Part shown: positions 11,277 to 23,679 of the stretch, in pieces | Position numbering within the stretch: position 1 is the first letter of the stretch | Layout of the letters: every line of letters starts with the position of its first letter | Program-made: the position numbers and the translations under genes | NCBI RefSeq assembly: GCF_022539505.1 | Contig: NC_061508.1 | Coordinates: forward strand, 96,389,276 to 96,453,275 | DNA from: Lolium rigidum | Lineage: Eukaryota; Streptophyta; Magnoliopsida; Poales; Poaceae | Reading direction: 5' to 3' | Length of the DNA stretch: 64,000 bases | The notes under the pieces: generated by a model | Databases searched by the model: none | Told to the model about the DNA's origin: nothing | The model's input: only the letters and a program-made list of their open reading frames with translations

Positions 11277-12879
11277 TGATACGTCTCCAACGTATCGATA
11301 ATTTCTTGTGTTCGATGCCACATTATTGATGTTATCTACATGTTTTATGCACACTTTATGTCATATTCGTGCATTTTCTGGAACTAACCTATTAACAAGA
11401 TGCCGAAGTGCCGATTCTTTGTTTTCTGCTGTTTTTGGTTTCAGAAATCCTAGTAAAGAAATATTCTCGGAATTGGACGAAATAAAAGCCCGGAGGCCTA
11501 TTTTCTCACGAAGCTTCCGGAAGACCGAAGACGAGACGAAGAGGGGCCACGGGGTGGCCAAACCCTAGGGCGGCGCGGCCCCACCCCTGGCCGCACCGGC
11601 CTATGGTGTGGGCCCCCGTGCCGCCTCTCGACTTGCCCTTCCGCCTACTTAAAGCCTCCGTGACGAAACTTCCGATACCGAGAGCCACGATACGGAAAAC
11701 CTTACTGAGACGCCGTCGCCGCCGATCCCATCTCGGGGGATACTGGAGATCGCCTCCGGCACCCTGCCGGAGAGGGGATTCATCTCCCGGAGGACTCTAC
11801 ACCGCCATGGTCGCCTCCGGAGTGATGAGTGAGTAGTCTACCCCTGGACTATGGGTCCATAGCAGTAGCTAGATGGTTGTCTTCTCCCCATTGTGCTATC
11901 ATTGTCGGATCTTGTGAGCTGCCTATCATGATCAAGATCATCTATACTGTAATTCTATATGTTGCGTTTGTTGGGATCCGATGAATAGAGAATACTTGTT
12001 ATGTTGATTATCAAAGTTATGCTTATGTGTTGTTTATGATCTTGCATGCTCTCCGTTTCTAGTAGAGGCTCCGGCCAAGTTTTACTTTTAACTCCAAGAG
12101 GGAGTACTTATGCTCGATAGTGGGTTCATGCTCGCATTGACACCAGGACAGGTGACGGAAAGTTCTAAGGTTGTGTTGTCTCTGTTGCCACTAGGGATAA
12201 AACATTGATGCTATGTCTAAGGATGTAGTTGTTGATTACATTACGCACCATACTTAATGCAATTGTCCGTTGCTTTGCAACTTAATGCTGGAGGGGTTCG
12301 GATGATAACTCTGAAGGTGGACTTTTTAGGCATAGATGCGGTTGGATGGCGGTCTATGTACTTTGTCGTAATGCCCAATTAAATCTCACTATACTCATCA
12401 TGATATGTATGTGCATGGTCATGCTCTCTTTATTTGTCAATTGCCCAAGCTGTAATTTGTTCACCCAACATGCTTTGTTCGTCTTATGGGAGAGACACCT
12501 CTAGTGAGCTGTGGACCCCGGTCCAATTCTCTTTGCTTGAAATACAACCTACTGCAATACTTGTTCTCTTGTTTTCTCGCAAACAATCATCTTCCACACA
12601 ATACGGTTAATCCTTTGTTACAGCAAGCCGGTGAGATTGACAACCTCACTTTGTTTCGTTGGGGCAAAGTACTTTGGTTGTGTTGTGCAGGTTCCACGTT
12701 GGCGCCGGAATCTCTGGTGTTGCGCCGCACTACATCTCGCCGCCATCAACCTTCAACGTGCTTCTTGGCTCCTCCTGGTTGGATAAACCTTGGTTTCTTT
12801 CTGAGGGAAAACTTGCTGTTGTGCGCATCATACCTTCCTCTTGGGGTTGCCCAACGAACGTGTGAAATACACGCCATCA
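11277..12879 (+). repeat. Gypsy 5' LTR, 1603 bp
   Basis: It starts TGATACGTCTCCAACGTATC and ends ACACGCCATCA. The GC-rich central block (11540-11830) with CTACTTAAAGCC at about 11646 is the likely promoter/leader region. Open frames on both strands here are LTR sequence, not genes. Confidence 0.92.
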
Positions 12880-12888
12880 AGCTCTTTT

Positions 12889-12906
12889 AAGGCGCCGTTG
12901 CTGGGA
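12889..12906 (+). other. Primer binding site, tRNA-Asp type
   Basis: AAGGCGCCGTTGCTGGGA resembles TGGCGCCGTTGCCGGGGA, the complement of the plant tRNA-Asp 3' end used by many grass Gypsy elements, with a few mismatches. It lies 9 bp after the LTR. Confidence 0.7.
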
Positions 12907-13131
12907 GATCAAGACACGCTGCAGGGGAGTCTCCACTTCTCAATCTCTTTACTTTGTTTTTGTCTTGCTTTATTTTATTTACTACTTTGTTTGCTGCACT
13001 AAATCAAAATACAAAAAAATTAGTTGTTAGTTTTACTTTATTTGCTATCTTGTTTGCTATATCGAAAACACAAAAAAAATTAGTTTACTTGCATTTACTT
13101 TATCTAGTTTGCTTTATTTACTATTGCTAAA

Positions 13132-15247
13132 ATGGCCAACGCTGAAAATACAAAGTTGTGTGACTTCACAACCACAAATAATAATGATTTCTTATGCACA
13201 CCTATTGCTCCACCTGCTACTACAGCAGAATTCTTTGAAATTAAACCTGCTTTACTGAATCTTGTCATGAAAGATCAATTTTACGGAATTAGTTACGATG
13301 ATGTCTGCTGCCCATCTCAATAATTTTGTTGAATTGTGTGAAATGCAAAATTATAAAGATGTAGATGGTGACATTATAAAATTAAAATTGTTTCCTTTCT
13401 CATTAAGAGGAAGAGCTAAAGATTAGTTGCTATCTCTGCCTAAGAATAGTATTGATTCATGGACTAAATGCAAGGATGCTTTTATTGGTAGATATTATCC
13501 CCACTGCTAAAATGATATCTTTGAGGAGTAGCATAATGAATTTTAAACAATTAGATACTGAACATGTTTCTCAAGCTTGGGAAAGAATGAAGTCTCTGGT
13601 TAAAAATTGCCCAACCCATGTAGTGACTACTTGGATGATCATCCAAACCTTCTATGCGAGGACTAAATTTTTCTTCACGGAATTTATTGGATTCAGCTGC
13701 TGGAGGTACCTTTATGTCCATCACTCTTGGTGAAGCAACAAAGCTTCTTGATAATATGATGATTAATTACTCTGAATGGCACACGGAAAGAGCTCCACAA
13801 GGTAAGAAGGTAAATTCTGTTGAAGAATCCTCTTCCTTGAATGATAAGGTTGATGCTATTATGTCTATGCTTGTGAATGATAGGACTAATATTGATCCTA
13901 ATAATGTTCCATTAGCTTCATTGGTTGCACAAGTAGAACATGTTGATGTAAACTTCATTAAAAATAATAATTTCAACAACAATGCTTATCGGAACAATTC
14001 TAGTAATAACTACAGGCCATATCCTTATAATAATGGTAACGGTTATGCTAACTCTTATGGGAATTCTTACAACAATAATAGGAATTCACCCCCTGGACTT
14101 GAAGCCATGCTTAAAGAATTTATTAGTACACAAACTGCCTTTAACAAATCTGTTGAGGAAAAGCTCAATAAAATTGATATTCTTGTTTCTAGAATTGATA
14201 GTCTTGCCTACGATGTTGATCTTTTGAAATCAAAAGTTATGCCTAATAGGGATATTGAAAGTAAAATTGTTACTACAGCAAATGCCATCCAAGTTAGAAT
14301 TAATGAGAATATAAGATTAATGGCTGAACTGCGTGCTAGGTGGGATAGAGAAGAAAATGAAAAACTAGCTAAAGAAAGGAATATAGCTAAAGTTTGGACT
14401 ATTAACACCACTAGTAATGCTAATGCTACACATGTTGCTGCACCTCCTACTCATACTAATAAAAGAATTGGTGTTAGCAATGTTTCCACTTCTAATGCAA
14501 AGCGCGAAAAGCTACTGAAACTGCTAAAGCTACTGAAATTGCCTGTGATGAAGCTGCTGAAATTTTTTCCAACATTGGGGATGATGATCCCATTGCTTTA
14601 GATTATAATGGTTTGAATTTTGATGATTGCCACATCTCTGAAGTTATAAAGTTCTTGCAAAAACTTGCTAAAAGTCCTAATGCTAGTGCTATAAATTTGG
14701 CTTTCACGCATCATATTACAAATGCTCTCATAAAAGCTAGAGAAGAGAAACTAGAGCGCGAAGCCTCTATTCCTAAAAAGCTAGAAGATGGTTGGGAGCC
14801 CATCATTAAGATGAAGGTTAAAGACTTTGATTGTAATGTTTTATGTGATCTTGGTGCAAGTATTTCGTTATGCCTGAAGAAAATTTATAATATGCTTGAC
14901 TTGCCACCGCTGAAAAATTGTTATTTGGATGTTAATCTTGCTGATCATTCTACAAAGAAACCTTTGGGTAAAGTTGATAATGTTCGCATTACCGTTAACA
15001 ATAATCTTGTTCCTGTTGATTTTGTTGTCTTGGATATTGAATGCAATGCATCTTGTCCAATTATATTGGGAAGACCTTTTCTTGAACTGTTGGTGCTATT
15101 ATTGATATGAGGGAAGGAAATATAAAATATCAATTTCCTCTCAAGAAAGGTATGGAACACTTCCCAAGAAAGAGAATGAAGGTACCTTATGATTCTATCA
15201 TTAGAACAAATTATGATGTTGATGCTTCATCTCTCGATGTTACTTGA
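13132..15247 (+). pseudogene. Gypsy gag-protease polyprotein, broken
   Basis: It starts MANAENTKLCDF. The gag core follows over several frames: NNFVELCEMQNYKDVDGD, LKLFPFSLRGRAKD, TKCKDAFIGRYYP, AWERMKSLVKNCPTH and FSSRNLLDSAAGGTF. An Asn/Tyr-rich linker (about 13960-14080) and a coiled-coil stretch come next. The end is a retropepsin-like domain with CDLGASIS as the active-site loop and ILGRPFL as the second signature (14840-15080). Breaks: stop after 13320, TAG at 13424 in place of a Trp, and frame changes near 13505, 13660, 14510 and 15085; the last frame stops at 15245-15247. No polymerase or integrase domains follow, so the element depended on a partner. The start was chosen for the PBS-gag spacing and the first conserved residues. 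Confidence 0.85.
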
Positions 15248-15292
15248 TACACACTTTCTGCGCCTAGCTGAAAGGCGTTAAGAAAAGCGCTT

Positions 15293-15308
15293 ATGGGAGA
15301 CAACCCAT
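15293..15308 (+). other. Conserved RNA hairpin candidate after gag
   Basis: ATGGG-AGACAA-CCCAT forms a 5-bp stem and a 6-base loop about 45 bp after the gag-protease stop. A matching hairpin with a compensated pair occurs at 49226-49239 in a different Gypsy. Function unknown; packaging or dimerisation is only a guess. Confidence 0.45.
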
Positions 15309-15877
15309 GTTTTTACCTACAGTACTTTGTTTTTATTTTGTGTCTTGGAAGTTGTTTACTACTGTAGCAACCTCTCCTTATCTTAGTTTTGAGTTTTGTT
15401 GTGCCAAGTTAAGCCGTTGATAGAAAAGTAAGTACTAGATTTGGATTACTGCGCAGTTCCAGATTTCTTTGCTGTCACGAATCTGAGCCCACTTCCCTGC
15501 AGGAAGCTCAGAAAATTATGCCAATTTACGTGAATGATCCTCAGATATGTACGCAACTTTCATTCAATTTGAGCATTTTCATTTGAGCAAGTCTGGTGCC
15601 ATTTTAAAATTCGTCAATACGAACTGTTCTGTTTTGACAGATTCTGCCTTTTATTTCGCATTGCCTCTTTCGCTATGTTGGATGAATTTCTTTGATCCAC
15701 TAATGTCCAGTAGCATTATGCAATGTCCAGAAGTGTTAAGAATGATTGTGTCACCTCTGAATATGTCAATTTATATTGTGCACTAACCCTCTAATGAGTT
15801 GTTTCGAGTTTGGTGTGGAGGAAGTTTTCAAGGATCAAGAGAGGAGTATGATGCAACATGATCAAGGAGAGTGAAAG

Positions 15878-15966
15878 CTCTAAGCTTGGGGATGCACCGG
15901 TGGTTCACCCCTGCATATATCAAGAAGACTCAAGCGTCTAAGCTTGGGGATGCCCAAGGCATCCCC
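15878..15966 (+). repeat. Two internal copies of the polypurine-tract motif, second with a hairpin
   Basis: CTCTAAGCTTGGGGATGC (15878-15895) and GTCTAAGCTTGGGGATGC (15936-15953) match the tract next to the 3' LTR. The second copy runs into a perfect 9-bp hairpin, GGGGATGCC pairing with GGCATCCCC around CAA (15946-15966). Confidence 0.75.
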
Positions 15967-17830
15967 TTCTTCATCAACAAATTATCAGGTTCCTCCCCTG
16001 AAACTACATTTTTATTCGGCCACATCTTATGTGCTTTTTCTTGGAGCGTCGGTTTGTTATTGTTTTTGTTTTGTTTGAATAAAATGGATCCTAGCATTCA
16101 CTTTATGGGAGAGATACACGCTCCGCTGTAGCATATGGGCAAATATGTCCTTGGTTTCTACTCATAGTATTCATGACGAAGTTTCTCCTTCGTTAAATTG
16201 TTATATGGTTGGAATTGGAAAATGATACATGTAGTAATTGCTATAAATGTTTTGGGTAATGTGATACTTGGCAATTGTTGTGCTCATGTTTAAGCTCTTG
16301 CATCATATGCTTTGCACCCATTAATGAAGAAATACATAGAGCATGCTAAAATTTGGTTTGTATATTTGGTTTCTCTAAGGTCTAGATAATTTCTAGTTTT
16401 GAGTTTGAACAACAAGGAAGACGGTGTAGAGTCTTATAATGCTTTCAATATGTCTTTTATGTGAGTTTTGCTGTACCGTTCATCCTTGTGTTTGTTTCAA
16501 ATAGCCTTGCTAGCCTAAACCTTGTATCGAGAGGGAATACTTCTCATGCATCCAAAATACTTGAGCCAACCACTATGCCATTTGTGTCCACCATACCTAC
16601 CTATACTACATGGTATTTTCCCGCCATTCCAAAGTAAATTGCTTGAGTGCTACCTTTAAAATTCCATCATTCACCTTTGCAATATATAGCTCATGGGACA
16701 AATAGCTTAAAAACTATTGTGGTATTGAATATGTAATTATGCACTTTATCTCTTATTAAGTTGCTTGTTGTGCGATAACCATGCTTCTGGGGAACGCCAT
16801 CAACTCATTGTTGAATTTCATGTGAGTTGCTATGCATGTTTGTTGTGACTGAAGTAAGGGCGATCTACACTGAGTTGAATGGTTTGAGCATGCATATTGT
16901 GAGAGAAGAACATTGGGCCGCTAACTAAAGCCATGATTCATGGTGGAAGTTTCAGTTTTGGACAAATATCCTCAAATCTCTAATGAGAAAAGAATTAATT
17001 GTTGTCAAATGCTTAAAGCATTAAAAGAGGAGTCCATTATCCGTTGTCTATGTTGTCCCGGTATGGATGTCTAAGTTGAGAATAATCAAAAGCGAGAAAT
17101 CCAAATGCGAGCTTTCTCCTTAGACCTTTGTACGAGGCGGCATAGAGGTACCCCTTTGTGAAACTTGGTTAAAGCATATGTATTGCGGTGATAATCCAGG
17201 TAGTCCAAGCTAATTAGGACAAGGTGCGAGCACTATTAGTACACTATGCATGAGGCTTGCAACTTATAAGATATAATTTACATGATGCATATGCTTTATT
17301 ACTACCGTTGACAAAATTGTTTCATGTTTTCAAAATAAAAGCTCTAGCACAAATATAGCAATCGATGTTTTTCCTCTTTGAAGGACCATTCTTTTACTTT
17401 CAATGTTGAGTCAGTTCACCTATTTCTCTCCACCTCAAGAAGCAAACACTTGTGTGAACTGTGCATTGATTCCTACATACTTGCTTATTGCACTTATTAT
17501 ATTACTCTATGTTGACAATATCCATGAGATATACATGTTACAAGTTGAAAGCAACCGCTGAAACTTAATCTTCTTTTGTGTTGCTTCAATATCTTTACTT
17601 TGAATTATTGCTTTATGAGTTAACTCTTATGCAAGACTTATTGATGCTTGTCTTGAAGTGCTATTCATGAAAAGTCTTTGCTTTATGATTCACTTGTTTA
17701 CTCATGTCATACACATTGTTTTGATCGCTGCATTCTCTACATATGCTTTACAAATAGTATGATCAAGTTTATGATGGCATGTCACTCCAGAAATTATCTT
17801 TGTTATCGTTTTACCGCTCGGGACGAGCAG

Positions 17831-17848
17831 AACTAAGCTTGGGGATGC
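17831..17848 (+). other. Polypurine tract region next to 3' LTR
   Basis: AACTAAGCTTGGGGATGC directly precedes the 3' LTR start TGATACG. It lies in the same place as the near-identical motif at 51538-51554 in another Gypsy; it should prime plus-strand DNA synthesis. Confidence 0.75.
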
Positions 17849-19439
17849 TGATACGTCTCCAACGTATCGATAATTTCTTGTGTTCCATGCCACATTATTG
17901 ATGTTATCTACATGTTTTATGCACACTTTATGTCATATTCGTGCATTTTCTGGAACTAACCTATTAACAAGATGCCGAAGTGCCGATTCGTTGTTTTTCG
18001 CTGTTTTTGGTTTCAGAAATCCTAGTAAAGAAATATTCTCGGAATTGGACGAAATAAAAGCCCGGAGGCCTATTTTCTCACGAAGCTTCCGGAAGACCGA
18101 AGACGAGACGAAGAGGGGCCACGGGGTGGCCAAACCCTAGGGCGGCGCGGCCCCACCCCCGGCCGCGCCGGCCTATGGTGTGGGCCCCCGTGCCGCCTCT
18201 CGACTTGCCCTTCCGCCTACTTAAAGCCTCCGTGACGAAACTTCCGATGCCGAGAGCCACGATACGGAAAACCTTGCGAGACGCCGTCGCCGCCGATCCC
18301 ATCTCGGGGGATCCTGGAGATCGCCTCCGGCACCCTGCCGGAGAGGGGATTCATCTCCCGGAGGACTCTACACCGCCATGGTCGCCTCCGGAGTGATGAG
18401 TGAGTAGTCTACCCCTGTACTATGGGTCCATAGCAGTAGCTAGATGGTTGTCTTCTGTGCTATCATTGTCGGATCTTGTGAGCTGCCTATCATGATCAAG
18501 ATCATCTATCTGTAATTCTATATGTTGCGTTTGTTGGGATCCGATGAATAGAGAATACTTGTTATGTTGATTATCAAAGTTATGCTTATGTGTTGTTTAT
18601 GATCTTGCATGCTCTCCGTTTCTAGTAGAGGCTCGGCCAAGTTTTTACTTTTAACTCCAAGAGGGAGTACTTATGCTCGATAGTGGGTTCATGCCGCATT
18701 GACACCTGGGACGATGACGAGAAAGTTCTAAGGTTGTGTTGTGCTTGTTGCCACTAGGGATAAAACATTGATGCTATGTCTAAGGATGTAGTTGTTGATT
18801 ACATTACGCACCATACTTAATGCAATTGTCTGTTGCTTTGCAACTTAATGCTGGAGGGGTTCGGATGATAACTCTGAAGGTGGACTTTTTAGGCATAGAT
18901 GCGGTTGGATGGCGGTCTATGTACTTTGTCGTAATGCCCAATTAAATCTCACTATACTCATCATGATATGTATGTGCATGGTCATGCTCTCTTTATTTGT
19001 CAATTGCCCAACTGTAATTTGTTCACCCAACATGCTGTTCGTCTTATGGGAGAGACACCTCTAGTGAGCTTGTGGACCCCGGTCCAATTCTCTTTCTTGA
19101 AATACAACCTACTGCAATACTTGTTCTACTTGTTTTCTCGCAAACAATCATCTTCCACACAATACGGTTAATCCTTTGTTACAGCAAGCCGGTGAGATTG
19201 ACAACCTCATCTGTTTCGTTGGGGCAAAGTACTTTGGTTGTGTTGTGCGGGTTCCACGTTGGCGCCGGAATCCCTGGTGTTGCGCCGCACTACATCTCGC
19301 CGCCATCAACCTTCAACGTGCTTCTTGGCTCCTCCTGGTTCGATAAACCTTGGTTTCTTTCTGGGGGAAAACTTGCTGCTGTGCGCATCATACCTTCCTC
19401 TTGGGGTTGCCCAACGAACGTGTGAAATACACGCCATCA
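17849..19439 (+). repeat. Gypsy 3' LTR, 1591 bp
   Basis: Same ends as the 5' LTR. Differences include a 7-bp deletion near 18456 and several substitutions (for example ATACTGG to ATCCTGG). Confidence 0.92.
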
Positions 19440-20089
19440 GTCCTATCAGTACCGGTTCCAGAGAAGGCCCATTAGTACCGGTTGGACAACCGGTACTAAT
19501 TAATCTGTAGTAAAGGACGAACCGGTACTAAAGGGGCTGGAGACCTTTGGTACCGGTTCGTAACACGAACATGTACTAAAGGTTGGCACCATTTTTTTCT
19601 CTTTCCATTTTGTTTTAAAAAATATTCAAAAAAAAAATGCCAATTTTTTTATTTGAATTGTTTTAGCACTTAATCAAACTATACACACAGTTATCACTAA
19701 GCATTCTTAATTTCACTCTAAATTACTTGTTTCTACTAACACTTACCGGCCTAGCCACAGCACGCTTAACTTCTTAGTTTCTTCCCTATGAGCTACCTAC
19801 AGAGAATAGATGCTTACCTAAAAATAGTATCCTATCAATCCTATTAACCCATGGACTATGATATCACAAACATTTATTTTGTGAACCGAAATAATTATTT
19901 AAATAAAAAATGAATCATTAATAATAATATTTGAATAAAATATTCTTGAATGCAAATAATAATTAACATATTTGCCTTTTTCGATTTAATATTAAATACT
20001 TCATATCAACAAATCCGTATCAAAATTTGACAAATAATATTTCAAAATCGATTAGAAAAATGAGAGAGACCCAAATATGACATCCATAT

Positions 20090-23000
20090 CAACCATAACC
20101 TAATTCTTGACAAGGATTCCTCTGTCTTGTGCAGTCGGGGACTATCACGCTCTAAATGCATGTAAACTCCCTAGAGAGAAGTGGATGCTGATGAAACATG
20201 TCACACCCTAGAGTGCAATCTTTGCAATAAAAAACATATAAACTTTTACACACATGTTATGGAACCCATAAACTTGTGGTGGGAACCCGACGCTCTAGAG
20301 ACCAAGTAAGGTGAAACCCTAGCCTCGCTGAGAAATACCAGGCTTATAAGACTAAAGCCAGTACCGGCATTAAAAAGGGGTAGAAAAATATAACTAGTTT
20401 CTTGGTTGTGTTAGGGTAGGCCCTAGGAAGTCACAAGACAAAGGTATATAACCATGATCTTGACAAGTTTCCCTCATGTTTGTCCGATCCGTGACTTTCA
20501 CGATCTAAGTCATGAAACTCCCTGGAGAGAAGCAGATGCCGGTGAAGCAGGTCACACCCCAGAGTGCAATATTTGCAATAAAAAACCCATAACACACTTT
20601 TACACACAAGTGATGGATCCCACCAGCTTGAGGTGGGAACCAGACGCTCTGGAGCCCCACTCCGGTGAAACCCTAGCTCCGTTGTAGAAGAACCAGACTT
20701 ATACGAGTACAACAGGTAGTTGAGTCAAAATGGGGTAGCAAAGTGTACCTAGTTTCTTGGTTGTGTTAGTCTAGGCCATAGGAACAATACAAAGGTATAA
20801 CCTAAGTCTTCACAAGTTTCCCTCCGGCTTGTCCAATCTGGGACTTTCATGCTATAAGTCAAGAAACTCCCTAGAGAGCAGTGGATGCCGGTGAAGCAGG
20901 TCATACCACAAAGTGCAATCTTTGTCATTCAAAACCCATAGCACACTTGCACACACATGTTATGGCACCCCTAGCTTGTGGTGGGATCTCAACGCTCCGG
21001 ACCCCCTCTCTGATGAAACCCTAGCCCCGTTGGAGAAAAAAGAGGCTTATATGAATAAAGTCGGTATCACATCAAAATGGGGTAGAACATTGTAACTAGT
21101 AGCTTTTTTGTATTAGGCTAGGCCCTAGGAAGTCACAAGATAAAGTTATAACGCTAAATCTTCACAATATTCCCTCCGGATTGTCCTATCCAGGACTTTC
21201 ACGCTTTAAGTTGTGAAAATCCCTAGAGAGTAGTGGATGCCGGTGAAGCAGGTCACAACCAGGAGTGCAATCTTTGCCATCCAAAACTCATAGCACACGT
21301 GTACACACATTTTATGGCACCCCCTAGATTGTGGTTGTATCCCGATGCTCCGGAGCCCCTCTCCGATGATACCCTATAGCCCCGTTGGAGAAAAACCAGA
21401 CTTATAGAATACAACTGGTACCAGCGTATAAAAGGGGTAGAAAAGTGTAACTATTTGCTTGCTTGTGCTAGGTTAATCCCTAGGAAGTCACAAGACAAAG
21501 GTATATAACCCTTCTCCTGACAAGTTTCCCTCATGTTTGTCTGATCTGGGACTTCCACGCTCCAAGTCATGAAACTCCCTATAGAGAAGTGGATGCCGGT
21601 GAAGCAAGTCACCCCCGAAGTCAATCTTTGCCATCCAATACCTATAACAAATTTTTACACACATGTGATGGAACCCACTAGCTTGTAGTGGGAACACGAC
21701 TCTCCGGAGCCCCACTCCGGTGAATCCCTAGCCATGTTGGAGAAAACCAGACTTATACGAATACAGCCGGTACTGGAGTCAAAATGGGGTAGCAAAGTGT
21801 ACCTAGTTTCTTGGTTGTGTTAGGTTAGGCCCTAGGAAGTCACAAGACAAAGGTATAAGCTAAGTCTTCACAAGTTTCCCTCCGCTTGTCCAATCTAGGA
21901 ATTTCATGCTATAAGTCATGAAACTCCCTAGAGAGAAGTGTATGCCGATAAAGCAGGTCACACCCCGAAGTGCAATCTTTGTTATCGAAAACCCATAGCA
22001 CACTTGTACGGACATATTAAGACACCCCTTAGCTTGTGGTGGGATACCAACGCTCCGGAGCCCCTCTCCGATGAAACCCTAGCCCCGTTGGAGAAAAACA
22101 GGCTTATACAAATAAATCCGGTACCAGCGTCAAAATGGGGTAGAAAAGTGTAACTAGTTGCTTTGTTGTGTTAGTATAGACCCTAGGCAGTCACAAGACA
22201 AAGGTATAACCCCAACTCTTCACAAGATTCCCTCCGGCTTATCCAATCCGGGACTTTCACGCTTTAAGTCATGAAACTCCCTAGAGAGAAGTGGATGCCG
22301 CTGAAGCAGGTCACACCCTGGAGTGCAATATTTTCCATCCAAAACCCATAGCACCCTTGTACACACATTTTATGGAGGCCCCTAGCTTGTGGTGGGATAC
22401 CGATGCTCCGGAGCCCCTCTCCGATGATACCCTATAGCCCCGTCAGAGAAAAACCAAACTTATAGGAAGTGTAATTAGTTGCTTGGTTGTGTTATTTTAG
22501 GCCTTAGGAATTCCCAAGACAAATGTATGACCCAACTCTTGACAAGTTTCCCTCATGTTTGTCCGATATGGGATTTTAGGCTATAAGTCATGAAACTCCC
22601 TAGAGAGAAGTGGATGACGGTGAAGCAGGTCACACCTGAGAGTGAAATAATAGCCATACAAAATCTATAACACACTTGTACACACATGGTATGACACCCC
22701 ATAACTTGTGGTGGGATCCCGACGCTCTGGAGCCCCTCTCCGGTGAAAACCTAGCCCCGATGGAGAAAAACAATCTTATATGACTAATGCCGGTACCGAC
22801 GTTGAAATGGGGTAGAAAAGTGCAAATATTTACTTGGTTGTGTTAGGGTGGACCCCACAAAGTTCCAAAACAAAATTATACCCCAGTCTTAACAAGATTG
22901 CTTCTAATTCGACCGAGGTGGGAGTTTCTAGCTGTAAGTCGAGAAACTCACTAGAGAGAAACTGGTGACGGTGAAGACGCTAACCTCTCGGAGTGAATCT

Positions 23001-23105
23001 TGGACATCTACAACCCAAAACACACTTGTACCCACTTGGTATGGAACCACATAACTTTTGGTTAGATTCCGACGCTCCGGAGCCCCTCTTCGATGAAACC
23101 CTAGT
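20090..23105. repeat. Nine-unit ~350-bp tandem array
   Basis: Each unit holds, in order: a TAGGCCCTAGGAAGTCACAAG-like start, CAAGTTTCCCTC, GGGACTTTCACGCT, CATGAAACTCCCTAGAGAGA, GTGAAGCAGGTCACACC, CGCTCCGGAGCCCCTCTCC, GAAACCCTAGCCCCGTTGG and AAATGGGGTAG. The GCTCCGGAGCC-type marker recurs near 20289, 20642, 20990, 21347, 21700, 22052, 22405, 22725 and 23070, so the period is mostly 349-357 bp with one shorter unit. Units differ by many substitutions. No long reading frame persists across units, so it is not coding. Confidence 0.88.
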
Positions 23106-23264
23106 TTGAACATGGAAATTTTTATCCTTGCTCATGGATTTTTTTGAATAATATAGTTTGAACCATGTGTATGATGATGTAGATATACTTCTTCTCTTCG
23201 AAACAAGCTAAAGAACATCGAAATATGAGTTTTGATGCAAACGTTTTGCTCAAAATGGTTAGTA

Positions 23265-23502
23265 CTTGTTCATGATACGAACCCGGACTAAAGATGGACC
23301 TTTAGTAACGGTTCGTGATACAAACCGGTACTAAAAGATTCGTGACCCTTTAGTCCCGGTTCGTACTAAAGATGAAGTTCGAATGGTACTAAAGGTTGCC
23401 GGCGCCTTGGGCAGACGAACCGGTACTAATGTTACATGTAGTACCGGTTCGTAAGGGAACCGGTACTAAAGGTCCAATCCTTTAGCCTGTTTTCTACTAG
23501 TG
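23265..23502. repeat. CACTA subterminal repeats and right terminal repeat
   Basis: GAACCGGTACTAAA-type motifs in both orientations occur about eight times before the terminus TTTTCTACTAGTG. Confidence 0.85.
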
Positions 23503-23679
23503 CCTATGCGACAAGTACATTGTTGGCAGATCTGTCTTTTCATGAGCATGCAAATGAAGGTGGTTTGGTCCCTCCAATTGTCGACTACTTGGCCAGGACG
23601 TGAGTCGAGCCGAAAGGAATAATTTTTGATCAAGTCATTTGCGGTCACAAGCTTACAGTTATCGTGTTGTTAATTATAA
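23503..23679 (-). pseudogene. Gene-like exon remnant, unit 2 copy
   Basis: The minus strand reads RLDSRPGQVVDNWRDQTTF, then ICMLMKRQICQQCT, closely matching 30743-30970 (DNWRNQTTFICMAMKRQICQ). Conservation of the frame between diverged copies hints at a former exon with a Cys-x2-Cys. I do not recognise the family. It is interrupted at 23680 by the Helitron and at 23502 by the CACTA element. Confidence 0.35.

Larger units (their letters stand above)
11277..19439 (+). mobile_element. Complete non-autonomous Gypsy LTR retrotransposon
   Basis: Two LTRs (11277-12879 and 17849-19439) are flanked by the 5-bp duplication GTCCT (11272-11276 and 19440-19444). The internal region (~4.97 kb) has a tRNA-Asp-type PBS, a broken gag-protease gene and a polypurine tract but no reverse transcriptase, RNase H or integrase. 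The LTRs differ at scattered positions plus small indels, so the insertion is moderately old. Gag and LTR style resemble the Sabrina/WHAM group of the Athila-like Gypsy elements of wheat relatives; the family name is inference. About 15310-17830 is non-coding. It sits inside a CACTA remnant and is thus younger than it. Confidence 0.92.
19445..23502. mobile_element. Non-autonomous CACTA element, left end lost
   Basis: The right end, read inward on the minus strand from 23502, starts CACTAGTAGAAAACAGGC. ACCGGTACTAAAGG-type subterminal motifs occupy 23265-23490 and are mirrored at 19445-19590. The left CACTA terminus is missing: sequence similar to about base 28 of the right end appears directly at the Gypsy junction. 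No transposase or other gene is present. 19600-20090 is AT-rich and empty; 20090-23105 is a tandem array. The Gypsy at 11277-19439 inserted into this element, so the CACTA is older. Confidence 0.75.

Noticed and set aside
11308..11836. Several open frames on both strands, repeated at 17880-18396
   Set aside because: Both sets are the GC-rich part of the two Gypsy LTRs.
13767..14411. Antisense open frames within the Gypsy gag
   Set aside because: Shadows of the sense gag frame, low complexity from AAT/GTT runs.
20090..23105. CRISPR-like array
   Set aside because: Units are ~350 bp with no short constant repeat separated by unique spacers, and the genome is eukaryotic; it is a tandem array.
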